This document shows, in pieces, positions 31,024 through 39,277 of a DNA stretch of 40,181 nucleotides (within the stretch, counting starts at the first letter, position 1; each line of letters starts with the position of its first letter). The position numbers and the translations under genes are program-made. The DNA is from Bacillota bacterium (lineage in GTDB: Bacteria; Bacillota; Sulfobacillia; JAJYWN01): assembly GCA_021791495.1 (NCBI GenBank), contig JAJYWN010000072.1:1-40181 (forward strand). The letters run 5' to 3'. Below the pieces are notes generated by a model that was not told the origin of the DNA, did no database searches, and was given only the letters and a program-made list of their open reading frames with translations.

Positions 31024-33933
31024 ATGACGGATCACCGGAAGGTGCGTTGGGCGATCGTGTTGGCGCTGGTGGCGGGACTCCTGGCGGAAGGCCCTTGGGC
31101 CGGGCCTGACGCGATTGGCGGGGGCCGGAGTGCTTGGGCGACCGTGGCGGCGGCCGCGCCGGTCCGACACCCCATTGTCTTCGTGGATAGCTCCGCGAAG
31201 AGCGCCAGAGACCTCTGGTCCTGCCCGGCCACCATCAGACCTGAATACGCCAGTCTGTGGGACCGGCTGACGGACATGGGCTACGTCCCCGGGAAGGACC
31301 TGTTCTCGGTTTCCCTCTCATCGGGTTTGAAGGGCGACTATGCGGAAAGCTACCGGACTCTACTCATACCCGCCATCCAGAGAGCCAAAGAAGCCTCGGG
31401 GGTGGCGATTGTGGACCTGATCGCCACAGGCCTGGGTGCGCTGGCGGCCCGCTTCTACACCGTGTCGCCAGACTATGCGGGTGACGTCGGGACCCTGGTG
31501 ATGGTGGCACCACCCAACCGCGGTTCTCTGGCGGCGACACTCTTGCGGTCGTCCTCCGTCTCCGACACGGTGGCCCGGCTCCTGTCCGCCAGTCCCCAGT
31601 ACGCCTCTCCGGGGGCGGGAGGCCTTCCGAATCCCACGCCTCTGAAAGAAGAACTGGAAAGGGCAGCCCGCCAGTTGCCACCGTTCACCAGTGAAGTGGC
31701 GTATGTTACCAGCCGGGCCCGTGACGCCTACGAACCACTCATCGCCTACTACCGGAAAGCCATCAAGTGGGAACCCCGGCCGGACATCAAGTCGAACAAG
31801 GCCACGATGACTTTCGAGGAGTGGCTGGCGGAAGAAATGCCCGAAGTCTACCTGAAATGTCTGTCCAAAGCGCAAGACCCGCCGGTCACACCTGACTATA
31901 TCCTGGATGGCCCCGCGGGCCCGCCTGGGCCGGGCATGGACCTCTCCCGAGCTTACTACGAGACTCTGGCCATATCCGCCGCCCAGCAGTCCTTGACCAA
32001 GACCACTTTGGGGGCGAAAGCTGTCCCCATTGACCTCGGCGAGTTACTGGCCGCTGTCCTTCCGGCCGCCGACCCAAAAGGAGCGGCGATCCGCTGGATT
32101 GGCGCCCTGGCGGCCCGTCTGGGGCTGAAGTGGTTTGCTCAGAACCAGCGGACGCTGGCAATATCCGCGGCGAAAGCCTTGTCGGGGGCCGACGCCAGTG
32201 ACGTGGCCTTCGACCGCCTGGTAAGGACGGACCTGGTCCTGCCGGTAGGCCACGACTACGCCGGGCGGCCCGTCTTCGATCGTTTGGTCGCCAACTGCTT
32301 CCTGGATGCCTGGAACCGGGCGGATCTGGTGGCTAGAACCGCCAACGAAAGGGCGGCTTTCTTCTCGGGAAACAGCCGCCCGGGGCCAAACGTTCGGTAT
32401 ATCACCGTCGCCGGAAGTGTCTCCAACCCATACACGGCTTTTGTCCCTTGGGCCAGGGACAATGACCTTTTCACCGAGGTGGACTCGGCTCTCCTCATGC
32501 CCGGAAGAGACGACGTCGTGGCGGTCTTCCGTTCCACCATGTCGGCCCGGGCCGGCATGCTCACCCACAACGAGACCGTCCACCGGTTCATTACCCAAGC
32601 TCTTTCCTGGGATTACCCCACGCGGGCCCGGCTGGCCCCCACGGCCCGGAGCGCGTGGAGTCTATGGACGTGGGAGAGGACGGGTTCGGCGGACGTTGAG
32701 GCCTGGAGCCCTGGGTACATCGAGATCGACTCGGCGCGGCTGCCGGGTCTCTCGGGTCTCTTGGAGGTGGATCTGAATTTCCCGCTATCGCCTCCGGGTT
32801 TGGTCCCCAGGGCTTGGGTCTACTGTGAGAGCGGCGACGGAAGGTGGGTCGAACAAGAGGAACTGACCCTCCGGGCCGACCCGCTCCGGCCGGGAGCCAA
32901 GGCCTCAGTGGAAGGGTTCGGCGGAGCCTACCGCCGCGTTTTGGTGGGCTTCCGCTATGTTCCGGACCCCGCTTTCGGGGAAAGCGCCGCCGTTCCCCAG
33001 AAAGCCGTGTCGGTCGACCTGACCTATACCGCCCGTTTCAAGCCGCTCCCGGCGTCCAAGAGCCAGGGAATGGCACCTGTGGCTACCGCCCCGAAAACGG
33101 ACCCGCCTCGGGGCTCCGGGCCGGACTCTGGCCAGGCTCCTGGACCGACCACCGGGTCGGCTACCGGGTCGGCTACCGGGCCTGCTACCAGGCCCGCTAC
33201 CAGGCACGCTATCGGGCGATCTACTGGGGCAGCCCCCGGCTCAGTTCTGAGCCCCACTCCTGCCTTCACGCCCGACTCATTCCCCGGTCCACGGGATGCG
33301 GTAGCCGCCGGAACCGTGACCGAGGACGAGCCCGAGACGATCCGGGTCATTCGCCACAGTAAAGAAACCACTCATCTCGATCCGGTCGAAATCAGGCACC
33401 AGACCTGGGTCTGGGATTTCGGTGACGGAACCGTCTGGCGCGACAACAATCCCGCCGACTGGAAGACCAAAGTCTCTCACGTTTACTCCAAGCCCGGCAA
33501 ATACACGGTTACGGGCCAATCGATGACCGGTGACGGCCGGGTGCTGACCACCCGGCGCTGGGCGGTGGATGTCGGCGCGGATGCCGGCGGGCAGGGCGAT
33601 AAAGGTCGTGAGGAGGTCTTCGAAGCATCATCACTCGAACCCCTGGCGGCGCAGGCTAGGCTGTCCGGTCCGATCGAGTGGGTGACGGGGCGGCCGGCCG
33701 ATTTCAACGTCCAGGTCCAGGTCGAAAGGCCTGACAATTGTACTGGGATGACCGTGCAAGTAGATCCGGGGAACAGATTCAGGGTGATTTGGGAGCGTCC
33801 CGGACGCTTCCTCGTGGCCGCCGCGGTCGTGGTAGACCTAAGCCTGGTTCTAAATGGGGAAACGCTCAAAATTCGCAACATCTACCGGTCGGAGATGGAA
33901 GTTAACGTGTTGGCACTTAGCATTACGGACTAA
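31024..33933 (+). CDS. Secreted lipase-fold pseudoenzyme with PKD domain
   Basis: 969-aa exported protein. After a signal sequence (about 1-43), residues 48-170 follow a lipase/PGAP1-like alpha/beta-hydrolase pattern. Where such enzymes have VDL-x-GHSMGG-LVARYY, this has VDLIATGLGALAARFY (130-145), so the nucleophile Ser is Gly136. The later acid and His regions persist (GRDDVVAVF, Asp496/497; MLTHNETVH, His515/520). A Pro/Thr/Gly-rich stretch with 12-nt repeats (residues 710-737) leads to a PKD domain (WDFGDG at 797-802, HVYSKPGKYTV) and a final beta-rich domain. PKD domains commonly bind polymers or proteins outside the cell. The role is probably binding, not hydrolysis. ATG with AGGGAGGGG upstream. 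Confidence 0.75.
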   Translation: MTDHRKVRWAIVLALVAGLLAEGPWAGPDAIGGGRSAWATVAAAAPVRHPIVFVDSSAKSARDLWSCPATIRPEYASLWDRLTDMGYVPGKDLFSVSLSSGLKGDYAESYRTLLIPAIQRAKEASGVAIVDLIATGLGALAARFYTVSPDYAGDVGTLVMVAPPNRGSLAATLLRSSSVSDTVARLLSASPQYASPGAGGLPNPTPLKEELERAARQLPPFTSEVAYVTSRARDAYEPLIAYYRKAIKWEPRPDIKSNKATMTFEEWLAEEMPEVYLKCLSKAQDPPVTPDYILDGPAGPPGPGMDLSRAYYETLAISAAQQSLTKTTLGAKAVPIDLGELLAAVLPAADPKGAAIRWIGALAARLGLKWFAQNQRTLAISAAKALSGADASDVAFDRLVRTDLVLPVGHDYAGRPVFDRLVANCFLDAWNRADLVARTANERAAFFSGNSRPGPNVRYITVAGSVSNPYTAFVPWARDNDLFTEVDSALLMPGRDDVVAVFRSTMSARAGMLTHNETVHRFITQALSWDYPTRARLAPTARSAWSLWTWERTGSADVEAWSPGYIEIDSARLPGLSGLLEVDLNFPLSPPGLVPRAWVYCESGDGRWVEQEELTLRADPLRPGAKASVEGFGGAYRRVLVGFRYVPDPAFGESAAVPQKAVSVDLTYTARFKPLPASKSQGMAPVATAPKTDPPRGSGPDSGQAPGPTTGSATGSATGPATRPATRHAIGRSTGAAPGSVLSPTPAFTPDSFPGPRDAVAAGTVTEDEPETIRVIRHSKETTHLDPVEIRHQTWVWDFGDGTVWRDNNPADWKTKVSHVYSKPGKYTVTGQSMTGDGRVLTTRRWAVDVGADAGGQGDKGREEVFEASSLEPLAAQARLSGPIEWVTGRPADFNVQVQVERPDNCTGMTVQVDPGNRFRVIWERPGRFLVAAAVVVDLSLVLNGETLKIRNIYRSEMEVNVLALSITD
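33151..33234 (+). repeat. Seven 12-bp tandem repeats
   Basis: The unit ACCGGGTCGGCT repeats seven times with increasing divergence. The first two copies are identical and the rest differ at several positions. They encode Thr-Gly-Ser-Ala-like tetrapeptides linking the lipase-like region to the PKD domain. Identical copies at the 5' edge suggest recent slippage there. Confidence 0.8.
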
Positions 33934-34011
33934 AATGAAGTACCTGACAGATTCACTTAGTGATTGTGAGGCAAAGTTACAAATAGGGTCATAAATCAGG
34001 TCTAGCAAGGT

Positions 34012-34041
34012 TTGACACGAAAGGGATAGGCGATTGACAAT
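34012..34041 (+). promoter_or_regulatory. Probable promoter of the ccm operon
   Basis: TTGACA (34012-34017), an 18-bp spacer and GACAAT (34036-34041) lie in the most AT-rich stretch of the window (33934-34094), 54 bp before ccmE. A second TTGACA at 34034-34039 overlaps it but has no good -10. The palindrome TCACT-T-AGTGA at 33953-33963 is a possible regulator site upstream. Confidence 0.55.
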
Positions 34042-34094
34042 GAGAAAGGTATGTAGAGCCTGTGGTTGGAAAGGATTGCTTGGAGGGACGGCCG

Positions 34095-34490
34095 TTGCGC
34101 AACTCTCGCATCTTGATTGGCGCATTGATTATCGTAGCCGCTATCACCTACTTAGCCATTACTGGGTTCACAAAGTCAACCGCCTATTATGTGGAAGTCG
34201 ACGGCTACCTTAGTAAAGCCTCGGCCATCGGGAGCCAGGTGGTGAGGGTGGCCGGCACCGTGAAGCCCGGGAGCATTAAATGGGAGCCGGGGAGCATTTT
34301 GTTGGACTTCACGCTGTCGGGACAAACGGGAGAGTTGCCCGTGACATTCAAGGGCATTCGTCCTGATAACTTCGAGGACGGCCGCACGGTGGTGGTGGAG
34401 GGTAAGATGGGAGCCAAGGGAGTGTTCGCCGCCAAGAAGCTGATCATTCAGTGCCCTTCGAAGTATGAGGCGGCACCCAAAGGACAATAA
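34095..34490 (+). CDS. ccmE: Cytochrome c maturation heme chaperone CcmE, Cys-x3-Tyr variant
   Basis: 131-aa membrane-anchored heme chaperone. It receives heme from CcmC/CcmAB outside the membrane and passes it to CcmF for attachment to apocytochrome c. One N-terminal helix (residues 5-24) is followed by the beta-barrel domain (GSQVVRVAGTVKPGSI, LPVTFKGIRPDNFEDGRTVVVEGKM). The covalent heme residue is normally His in HxxxY; here the motif is CPSKY with Cys120 and Tyr124. The Cys form is known from archaeal and Desulfovibrio CcmE. The start is TTG 34095 with GGAGGGA upstream. It is the first gene of the ccm operon. Confidence 0.9.
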   Translation: MRNSRILIGALIIVAAITYLAITGFTKSTAYYVEVDGYLSKASAIGSQVVRVAGTVKPGSIKWEPGSILLDFTLSGQTGELPVTFKGIRPDNFEDGRTVVVEGKMGAKGVFAAKKLIIQCPSKYEAAPKGQ

Positions 34491-34504
34491 GGGGGACAAC
34501 ACTC

Positions 34505-36799
34505 TTGGTCGCTCTAGGTCGACTGGCAACCCTCGTTGCCTTGCTCGGGTCGGTCTACGCTGTGGTTTGGGGGGCCGGCCTGGTTTGGGCCAAGGAAGTC
34601 AAACCAAAAGCCAAACCCGTCCGTCAGAAGGAAAAGAAACGCAAGAACAGTCTTGGCGTGGAACCGCCCGCTCCGACAGCGGGCTTCCCAGTCCTCCCTC
34701 AGGCCGTCGCGCAGAATGTCCGCTTGGGGCTGGGTGTGGCGGCTGCCGCCGCCACCGTGGCGACTCTCGCTCTCTTGGGTTTGCTGGTGACCAGCGACTT
34801 CCGGGTGGAGTACGTCGCCTCCTATACCAGTAAGGCTCTCCCCTTGGTGTACAAGCTTTCCGCCTTCTGGGCCGGACAGGCCGGCAGCCTACTGCTGTGG
34901 TTATGGCTGCTCACCGTCTACGGCTTTCTGGTGTCCATGTCCCGACGTGACGAAAGCCTCGCGGTCCGGGCCGCCGTTCTGCTGGCAGCGGTATCGGTGT
35001 TCTTTGGTCTGGTGACCGTGGCGGTCACCCCTCCCTTCGCCACACTGGCCGAGCCTCCGGCCGACGGCAACGGGCTGAACCCCCTTCTTCAGAACTTCGG
35101 CATGGCGGTGCATCCGGTCACTCTCTACCTCGGATACGTGGGGTTGGCGGTGCCCTTTGCCTTCGCGCTGGCTTCCCTCCTGGCGGGGCGCCGGACCGAC
35201 GAATGGATCCGCCGTTCGCGACTCTGGACTCTGTTCTCCTGGTTGTTCCTCAGCATCGGCATCCTCACCGGTGCCCAGTGGGCTTACGTGGAACTGGGGT
35301 GGGGCGGGTACTGGGGTTGGGACCCTGTGGAGAACGCTTCGCTCCTGCCGTGGCTGACCGCCACCGCCTACCTCCATTCCGTCATGGTGCAGGAACGGCG
35401 TGGGTCGTTCCGGGGCTGGAACTTCTTCCTCGCCTCGCTGACCTTCATGCTCACGGTGTTCGGGACGTTCCTCACCAGGAGCGGCGTCTTGTCTTCCGTA
35501 CACGCCTTCCCCAATACCGGCCTCGGCCTGTGGTTCCTGGCATTCATGGGTGTGTGCCTCGCCGCCATGTTCATAGCCTTGAGCCAACGGCCAGGAGTCC
35601 TCAGCGACGAGTCCGCGACTTCGGAAAAAGACATTAGAGTCGGCATTCTCTCCCGTGAAGCATCCATTCTGATTACCAACTTCCTCTTCCTCGCCTCGAC
35701 CTTCGCCGTGTTCTGGGGGACGCTGTTCCCCCTCATCTCCAAGGCTTTCGGTCGCGGTGAAGTGGCGGTGGATGCCGGGTTCTACAACCGTGCCAACTTG
35801 CCCGTGTGGTTCCTGGTGATGGTACTACTCTCCATCTGTCCGATCCTGGCCTGGAAGAACACCACCGGCAGAGACTTCCTCTCCCGGTTCCGCTGGCCCT
35901 TGGCGGGGGCCATCCTGGCCGTGGCGGCCGGTTTCGCCGAAGGCATCCGGGGCGCCCTCACCTCCGCCGTCTTAGCCGCGGCCGGGCTCACCTTGGGGTC
36001 CGTCATTTCGGAAATGGCGCGGGCCATAGCGGCGCGCCGGCGGTCCACCGGTGAGTCACTATTGACCGCGGCCTACGGTGCGGCTACCCGGGACCGCCGC
36101 AAGTTCGGGGGCCTCACGGTCCACCTGGCGGTGGCCCTGATCGCCATCGGGATTTCGGGAGCTGCCCTAGGGACAGCCGATCAGACCGCAAACTTGGCGG
36201 TGGGCCAGTCCATGCAGGTGGGTGGATACGAAATCACCTATAACGACCTCACCATGCGCGACGAACCCAACCAGACCGTCGTTGTAGCCGCCCTCACCGT
36301 GAAACAAGGAGGACGGGTCCTGGGGACACTGCAGCCGCGCAAGGCTTTCTTCGAAAACTACGAGGAGCCGGCCACCGAGGTGGCGGTCATGGGCAGCCTG
36401 GCCCGCGATATCTACGCTATCCTGGGTGGTTGGAGCGAGGATAAGAGTGCCACACTCAGGATCATCATCAACCCGCTCATGGCTTTCCTTTGGCTTGGCG
36501 GGTATGTCTTGACCGCCGGCGCCCTCTGGGCAGCCTGGCCGCCGGCCCGCCGGCGCGCCGCCGGTCTGGGTATCAAGGGGCTGGATCTTGCGACCCCAGC
36601 CCAGGCGCAGGAACTGATGGAGGCGTCGGGCCGCGCCGCATCGGCGGCAGCTATGGCGGCGGACCAGGCTATCGAGGCGGCTGTGGGCCAGTTAGTGGGA
36701 GAGGGGAAGGGCCGCGGGCGGACCTGTCCCCATTGCGGAGCCAGGCTCATGTCACCGGGGCAACGTTTCTGCCACCAGTGCGGCAAAGAGCTAGCCTAG
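34505..36799 (+). CDS. ccmF: Heme lyase subunit CcmF with zinc-ribbon tail
   Basis: 764-aa polytopic membrane protein of System I cytochrome c maturation, thought to reduce and attach heme carried by CcmE. About 14 helices are seen. The WWD heme-handling loop is at about residues 262-280 (WGGYWGWDPVENASLLPW), and conserved blocks such as FGTFLTRSGVLSSVHAF follow. It differs from typical CcmF in two ways. A charged segment of about 40 residues (KPKAKPVRQKEKKRKN) sits between the first and second helices. The C-terminus bears a zinc ribbon, CPHC-x11-CHQC (Cys741, 744, 756, 759). TTG start with AAGGGGG upstream, 14 bp after ccmE. Confidence 0.93.
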   Translation: MVALGRLATLVALLGSVYAVVWGAGLVWAKEVKPKAKPVRQKEKKRKNSLGVEPPAPTAGFPVLPQAVAQNVRLGLGVAAAAATVATLALLGLLVTSDFRVEYVASYTSKALPLVYKLSAFWAGQAGSLLLWLWLLTVYGFLVSMSRRDESLAVRAAVLLAAVSVFFGLVTVAVTPPFATLAEPPADGNGLNPLLQNFGMAVHPVTLYLGYVGLAVPFAFALASLLAGRRTDEWIRRSRLWTLFSWLFLSIGILTGAQWAYVELGWGGYWGWDPVENASLLPWLTATAYLHSVMVQERRGSFRGWNFFLASLTFMLTVFGTFLTRSGVLSSVHAFPNTGLGLWFLAFMGVCLAAMFIALSQRPGVLSDESATSEKDIRVGILSREASILITNFLFLASTFAVFWGTLFPLISKAFGRGEVAVDAGFYNRANLPVWFLVMVLLSICPILAWKNTTGRDFLSRFRWPLAGAILAVAAGFAEGIRGALTSAVLAAAGLTLGSVISEMARAIAARRRSTGESLLTAAYGAATRDRRKFGGLTVHLAVALIAIGISGAALGTADQTANLAVGQSMQVGGYEITYNDLTMRDEPNQTVVVAALTVKQGGRVLGTLQPRKAFFENYEEPATEVAVMGSLARDIYAILGGWSEDKSATLRIIINPLMAFLWLGGYVLTAGALWAAWPPARRRAAGLGIKGLDLATPAQAQELMEASGRAASAAAMAADQAIEAAVGQLVGEGKGRGRTCPHCGARLMSPGQRFCHQCGKELA

Positions 36800-36815
36800 G
36801 AAAAGGGGAACCGGC

Positions 36816-37886
36816 ATGTTGAGAAGCCGATGGGCAAACCACAAAGCACTTCGCGGAGCCGCGGGGCTGATGGTGTTCCTGATGGCCCTGAGTCTCACCG
36901 TCGCTTTCGGCGAGGTGGCCGGAGCCGATGCCTCCGCGGTCACCCTCCAGGACTATAGCGTCCTGATACGGCTGGATGACGGCTCCCTGTATTTCCACGA
37001 GACGTGGGTGGCGAAGAATGCCGGCCAGACCAAGGTGGCGCCTCTCACGATCAACCTACAGCCAGGCTACAGCGGGCTCAGCATAGCGCGCGGTCCGGCC
37101 AGCGAGAAGTTGACGGCCACGGCCAAGGGGTTCGAGGACACCGAAGGTGTGGAAGCGGGCGCGGAAAAGGAGTACGTGGTCAGCTTCCGGGTCCCCTACA
37201 CGTCCGGCGCCGCCGCCTTGGATTTCACCTCCCCATACCAGACCAGCGGTCTGGTGGTCCTGGTCGACCAGCGCTTGGACCTTACCGGGACCGGTTTCAC
37301 CAAAGGCCAAGCCGTTGCCATGGGTACCAACAGCTATGTGGAATATGACGCTACGGCCGGCAAGGCCGGACAGTCCGTCACGATACAGGTGAAGGCCAAG
37401 CCGGGCGCCACCGCCGGTGGCGGCACCCAGCCGGGTGGGGGCACGGGTGCGTCCGGGACGGCCACCAAACCCCAGAGTGACCAGGCGGCCACGGCTTTCC
37501 TGATCGTAATGGCCCTATTCCTTTTCGGCGCCATCGGACTGTTCGTGGTCCTGCGGAGCCGAGGCGGCCACCGGCTGCCCATCGCCGATCAGACGGCCGC
37601 CGGACCGGCGCCCAACACCTCGGGAGGCAGAGTCCCTTCAGGGCGGCGGGCCACCGCCACTTCCTACCCCAGCTCCGGCCAAAGTGCTTCGGCTCTGGAC
37701 ACCCCCGAGAAGCGAGAGTTGGTGGAACTCCTGGCCGACCTTGATCGCCGCTATGAAGCCGGCGCCCTGGACGAAACCGAATACCACCAGGAACGGAGCA
37801 AGGCCAAGAGCAAGTTGACGGCCCTCATCCTTGGCTCCCAGGCCGGGAGCGACGGCACCGCCGGATCATCCAGTTCAGCTCCCTGA
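36816..37886 (+). CDS. Secreted/anchored CcmI-like component of the ccm operon
   Basis: 356-aa protein: signal sequence (about 1-37), extracytoplasmic beta-rich domain (about 42-200), Gly/Thr-rich linker, one membrane helix (about 224-246) and a cytoplasmic tail. The tail ends in ELLADLDRRYEAGALDETEY and a basic helix. That pattern (leader-Asp, Gly-x-Leu-x-Glu/Asp-x-x-Tyr) resembles the short segment seen in CcmI-type proteins and SHOCT-like modules. Position between ccmF and ccmA implies a role in cytochrome c assembly, perhaps apocytochrome handling. That is inference; no TPR repeats are present, so it is not classical CcmI. ATG start with AAAGGGG upstream. Confidence 0.65.
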   Translation: MLRSRWANHKALRGAAGLMVFLMALSLTVAFGEVAGADASAVTLQDYSVLIRLDDGSLYFHETWVAKNAGQTKVAPLTINLQPGYSGLSIARGPASEKLTATAKGFEDTEGVEAGAEKEYVVSFRVPYTSGAAALDFTSPYQTSGLVVLVDQRLDLTGTGFTKGQAVAMGTNSYVEYDATAGKAGQSVTIQVKAKPGATAGGGTQPGGGTGASGTATKPQSDQAATAFLIVMALFLFGAIGLFVVLRSRGGHRLPIADQTAAGPAPNTSGGRVPSGRRATATSYPSSGQSASALDTPEKRELVELLADLDRRYEAGALDETEYHQERSKAKSKLTALILGSQAGSDGTAGSSSSAP

Positions 37887-37904
37887 GAGGTCAGTGCTGC
37901 CATC

Positions 37905-38606
37905 TTGCTGCACGCCACTGGTGTGACCAAGCGCATAGGGGGACGGGTCGTCCTGGACCGGGTGGATCTGGACGTCGTCCCCGGTGAGGCCGTGGCCCTG
38001 ATGGGACCAAACGGAGCCGGCAAGAGCACACTCCTCCGGGCTCTGGCCTGGCTTTCGCCTCCCTCGTCGGGCCAGGTGACGGTGGGAGAAACTCGACTGC
38101 CGGCGGCTTCACCCGGAGCCCGAAGCCAGATGGGAGTCCTGTTGCACCATACCTTCCTGTATGAGTCCCTGACCGGCCTGGAGAATTTGGTCCTGCATGC
38201 CCGGCTCCACGGCGTGGCCGATCCGAAACGGGCAGCGGGTCAGTGGTTGGAGCGGGTGGGACTCACGCTATTCGCTCACGAACCCTCGCGGACCTACTCG
38301 CGGGGGATGCAGCAACGCCTGGCCATCGCCCGCACCCTGATCCACCGCCCCAAGGTCCTTCTCTTGGACGAGCCCTACACGGGTCTGGACTTGGACGGGG
38401 AGGAGTTACTGTCCGGTCTCATCCGTCAGTTCCGGGATGGCGGCGGCTCCGTCTTGATGGTCACGCACGACCTGGAGACGGGGGCGGCCGTTTCCGATCG
38501 GTTCATCGTGTTGGTCCGCGGACGGGTTTCGGGAGAAATGGCGGCCGGCGCCGTCAGCCGTGCCGGCTTGGAGGAGCTTTATCGGCAGGGGAGGGCCAAG
38601 CCGTGA
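37905..38606 (+). CDS. ccmA: Heme exporter ATP-binding protein CcmA
   Basis: 233-aa ABC ATPase that with CcmB releases heme-loaded CcmE from CcmC. Walker A is GPNGAGKST at about residues 37-45. The signature loop is TYSRGMQQRLAIARTL (SRGM in place of SGGQ, common in CcmA), and Walker B is VLLLDEPYTGLD with the switch His in VTHDLE. The N-terminus (LLHATGVTKRIGGRVVLDRVDL) is standard. The start is TTG 37905; the nearest G-rich ribosome-binding site is rather far upstream, so the start is a little uncertain. The stop overlaps ccmB by GTGA. Confidence 0.9.
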   Translation: MLHATGVTKRIGGRVVLDRVDLDVVPGEAVALMGPNGAGKSTLLRALAWLSPPSSGQVTVGETRLPAASPGARSQMGVLLHHTFLYESLTGLENLVLHARLHGVADPKRAAGQWLERVGLTLFAHEPSRTYSRGMQQRLAIARTLIHRPKVLLLDEPYTGLDLDGEELLSGLIRQFRDGGGSVLMVTHDLETGAAVSDRFIVLVRGRVSGEMAAGAVSRAGLEELYRQGRAKP

Positions 38607-39277
38607 AGTATCTGGCCGGCCTGCTCACAATCACATGGAAAGATATCACGGCGGAGTTCCGGACCAAGGAAATGTCCACCTCCATGGGGATCTTCGCCCT
38701 CTTAGTCATGGTGGTCTTCGGCTTCGCCCTGCGTCCCGGGGCTGAGGAGACCGTGGCCGTCTTCCCGGGGTTCGCCTGGATCGGGTTCTTCTTTGCTGGG
38801 CTGCTGGGTCTGTCACGCTCCTTCGTCTCGGAGAAGATGAACGGGGCCATGACCGGCCTGATGCTGGCACCGGTCGACCGGAGCGTTATCTACTTCGGTA
38901 AGGTGGCCGGGAACCTGCTGTTCATGTTTGTGGTGGAGGCCGTCTCCTTTCCCCTCTATATCGTCTTGTTCGATGTGCCGGCGCCCCAGCGTCCGGGCTC
39001 CTTGGCGCTGGTGGCCTTCCTGGGAACGCTGGGCTTCGTGGCCGTCGGGACATTTCTGGCTGCCCTGGCCGCCAACACGCGCACCAGTGAATTGCTGCTG
39101 CCCATCCTCCTGTTCCCTCTGGCCGTCCCGCTGGTGATAGCGGTGGTCTCCATGACCCGTGCCGCTCTGACCGGCGACTTTACCGACACGGCGTCTTGGT
39201 GGAGGATGCTGGTGGTCTACGATGCGGTGTTCTTGGTGGTGCCGTGGCTCTTATTCGAGTATCTTCTGGAGTCGTGA
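38603..39277 (+). CDS. ccmB: Heme exporter permease CcmB
   Basis: 224-aa membrane partner of CcmA with six helices. Recognisable CcmB features are the N-terminal WKDITAEFRTKEMSTSMGIFALLV and FFAGLLGLSRSFVSEKMNGAMTGLMLAPVDRSVIYFGK. The frame is open well upstream, inside ccmA, but GTG 38603 in the GTGA overlap gives the normal length. It in turn overlaps ccmC by GTGA, so ccmA, ccmB and ccmC are translationally coupled. Confidence 0.92.
   Translation: MKYLAGLLTITWKDITAEFRTKEMSTSMGIFALLVMVVFGFALRPGAEETVAVFPGFAWIGFFFAGLLGLSRSFVSEKMNGAMTGLMLAPVDRSVIYFGKVAGNLLFMFVVEAVSFPLYIVLFDVPAPQRPGSLALVAFLGTLGFVAVGTFLAALAANTRTSELLLPILLFPLAVPLVIAVVSMTRAALTGDFTDTASWWRMLVVYDAVFLVVPWLLFEYLLES

Noticed and set aside
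33964-33982. FNR/CRP-like site TTGTGA-N7-TTACAA before ccm
   Set aside because: The spacing is one base too long for FNR/CRP sites, one arm has a mismatch, and inner symmetry is poor.
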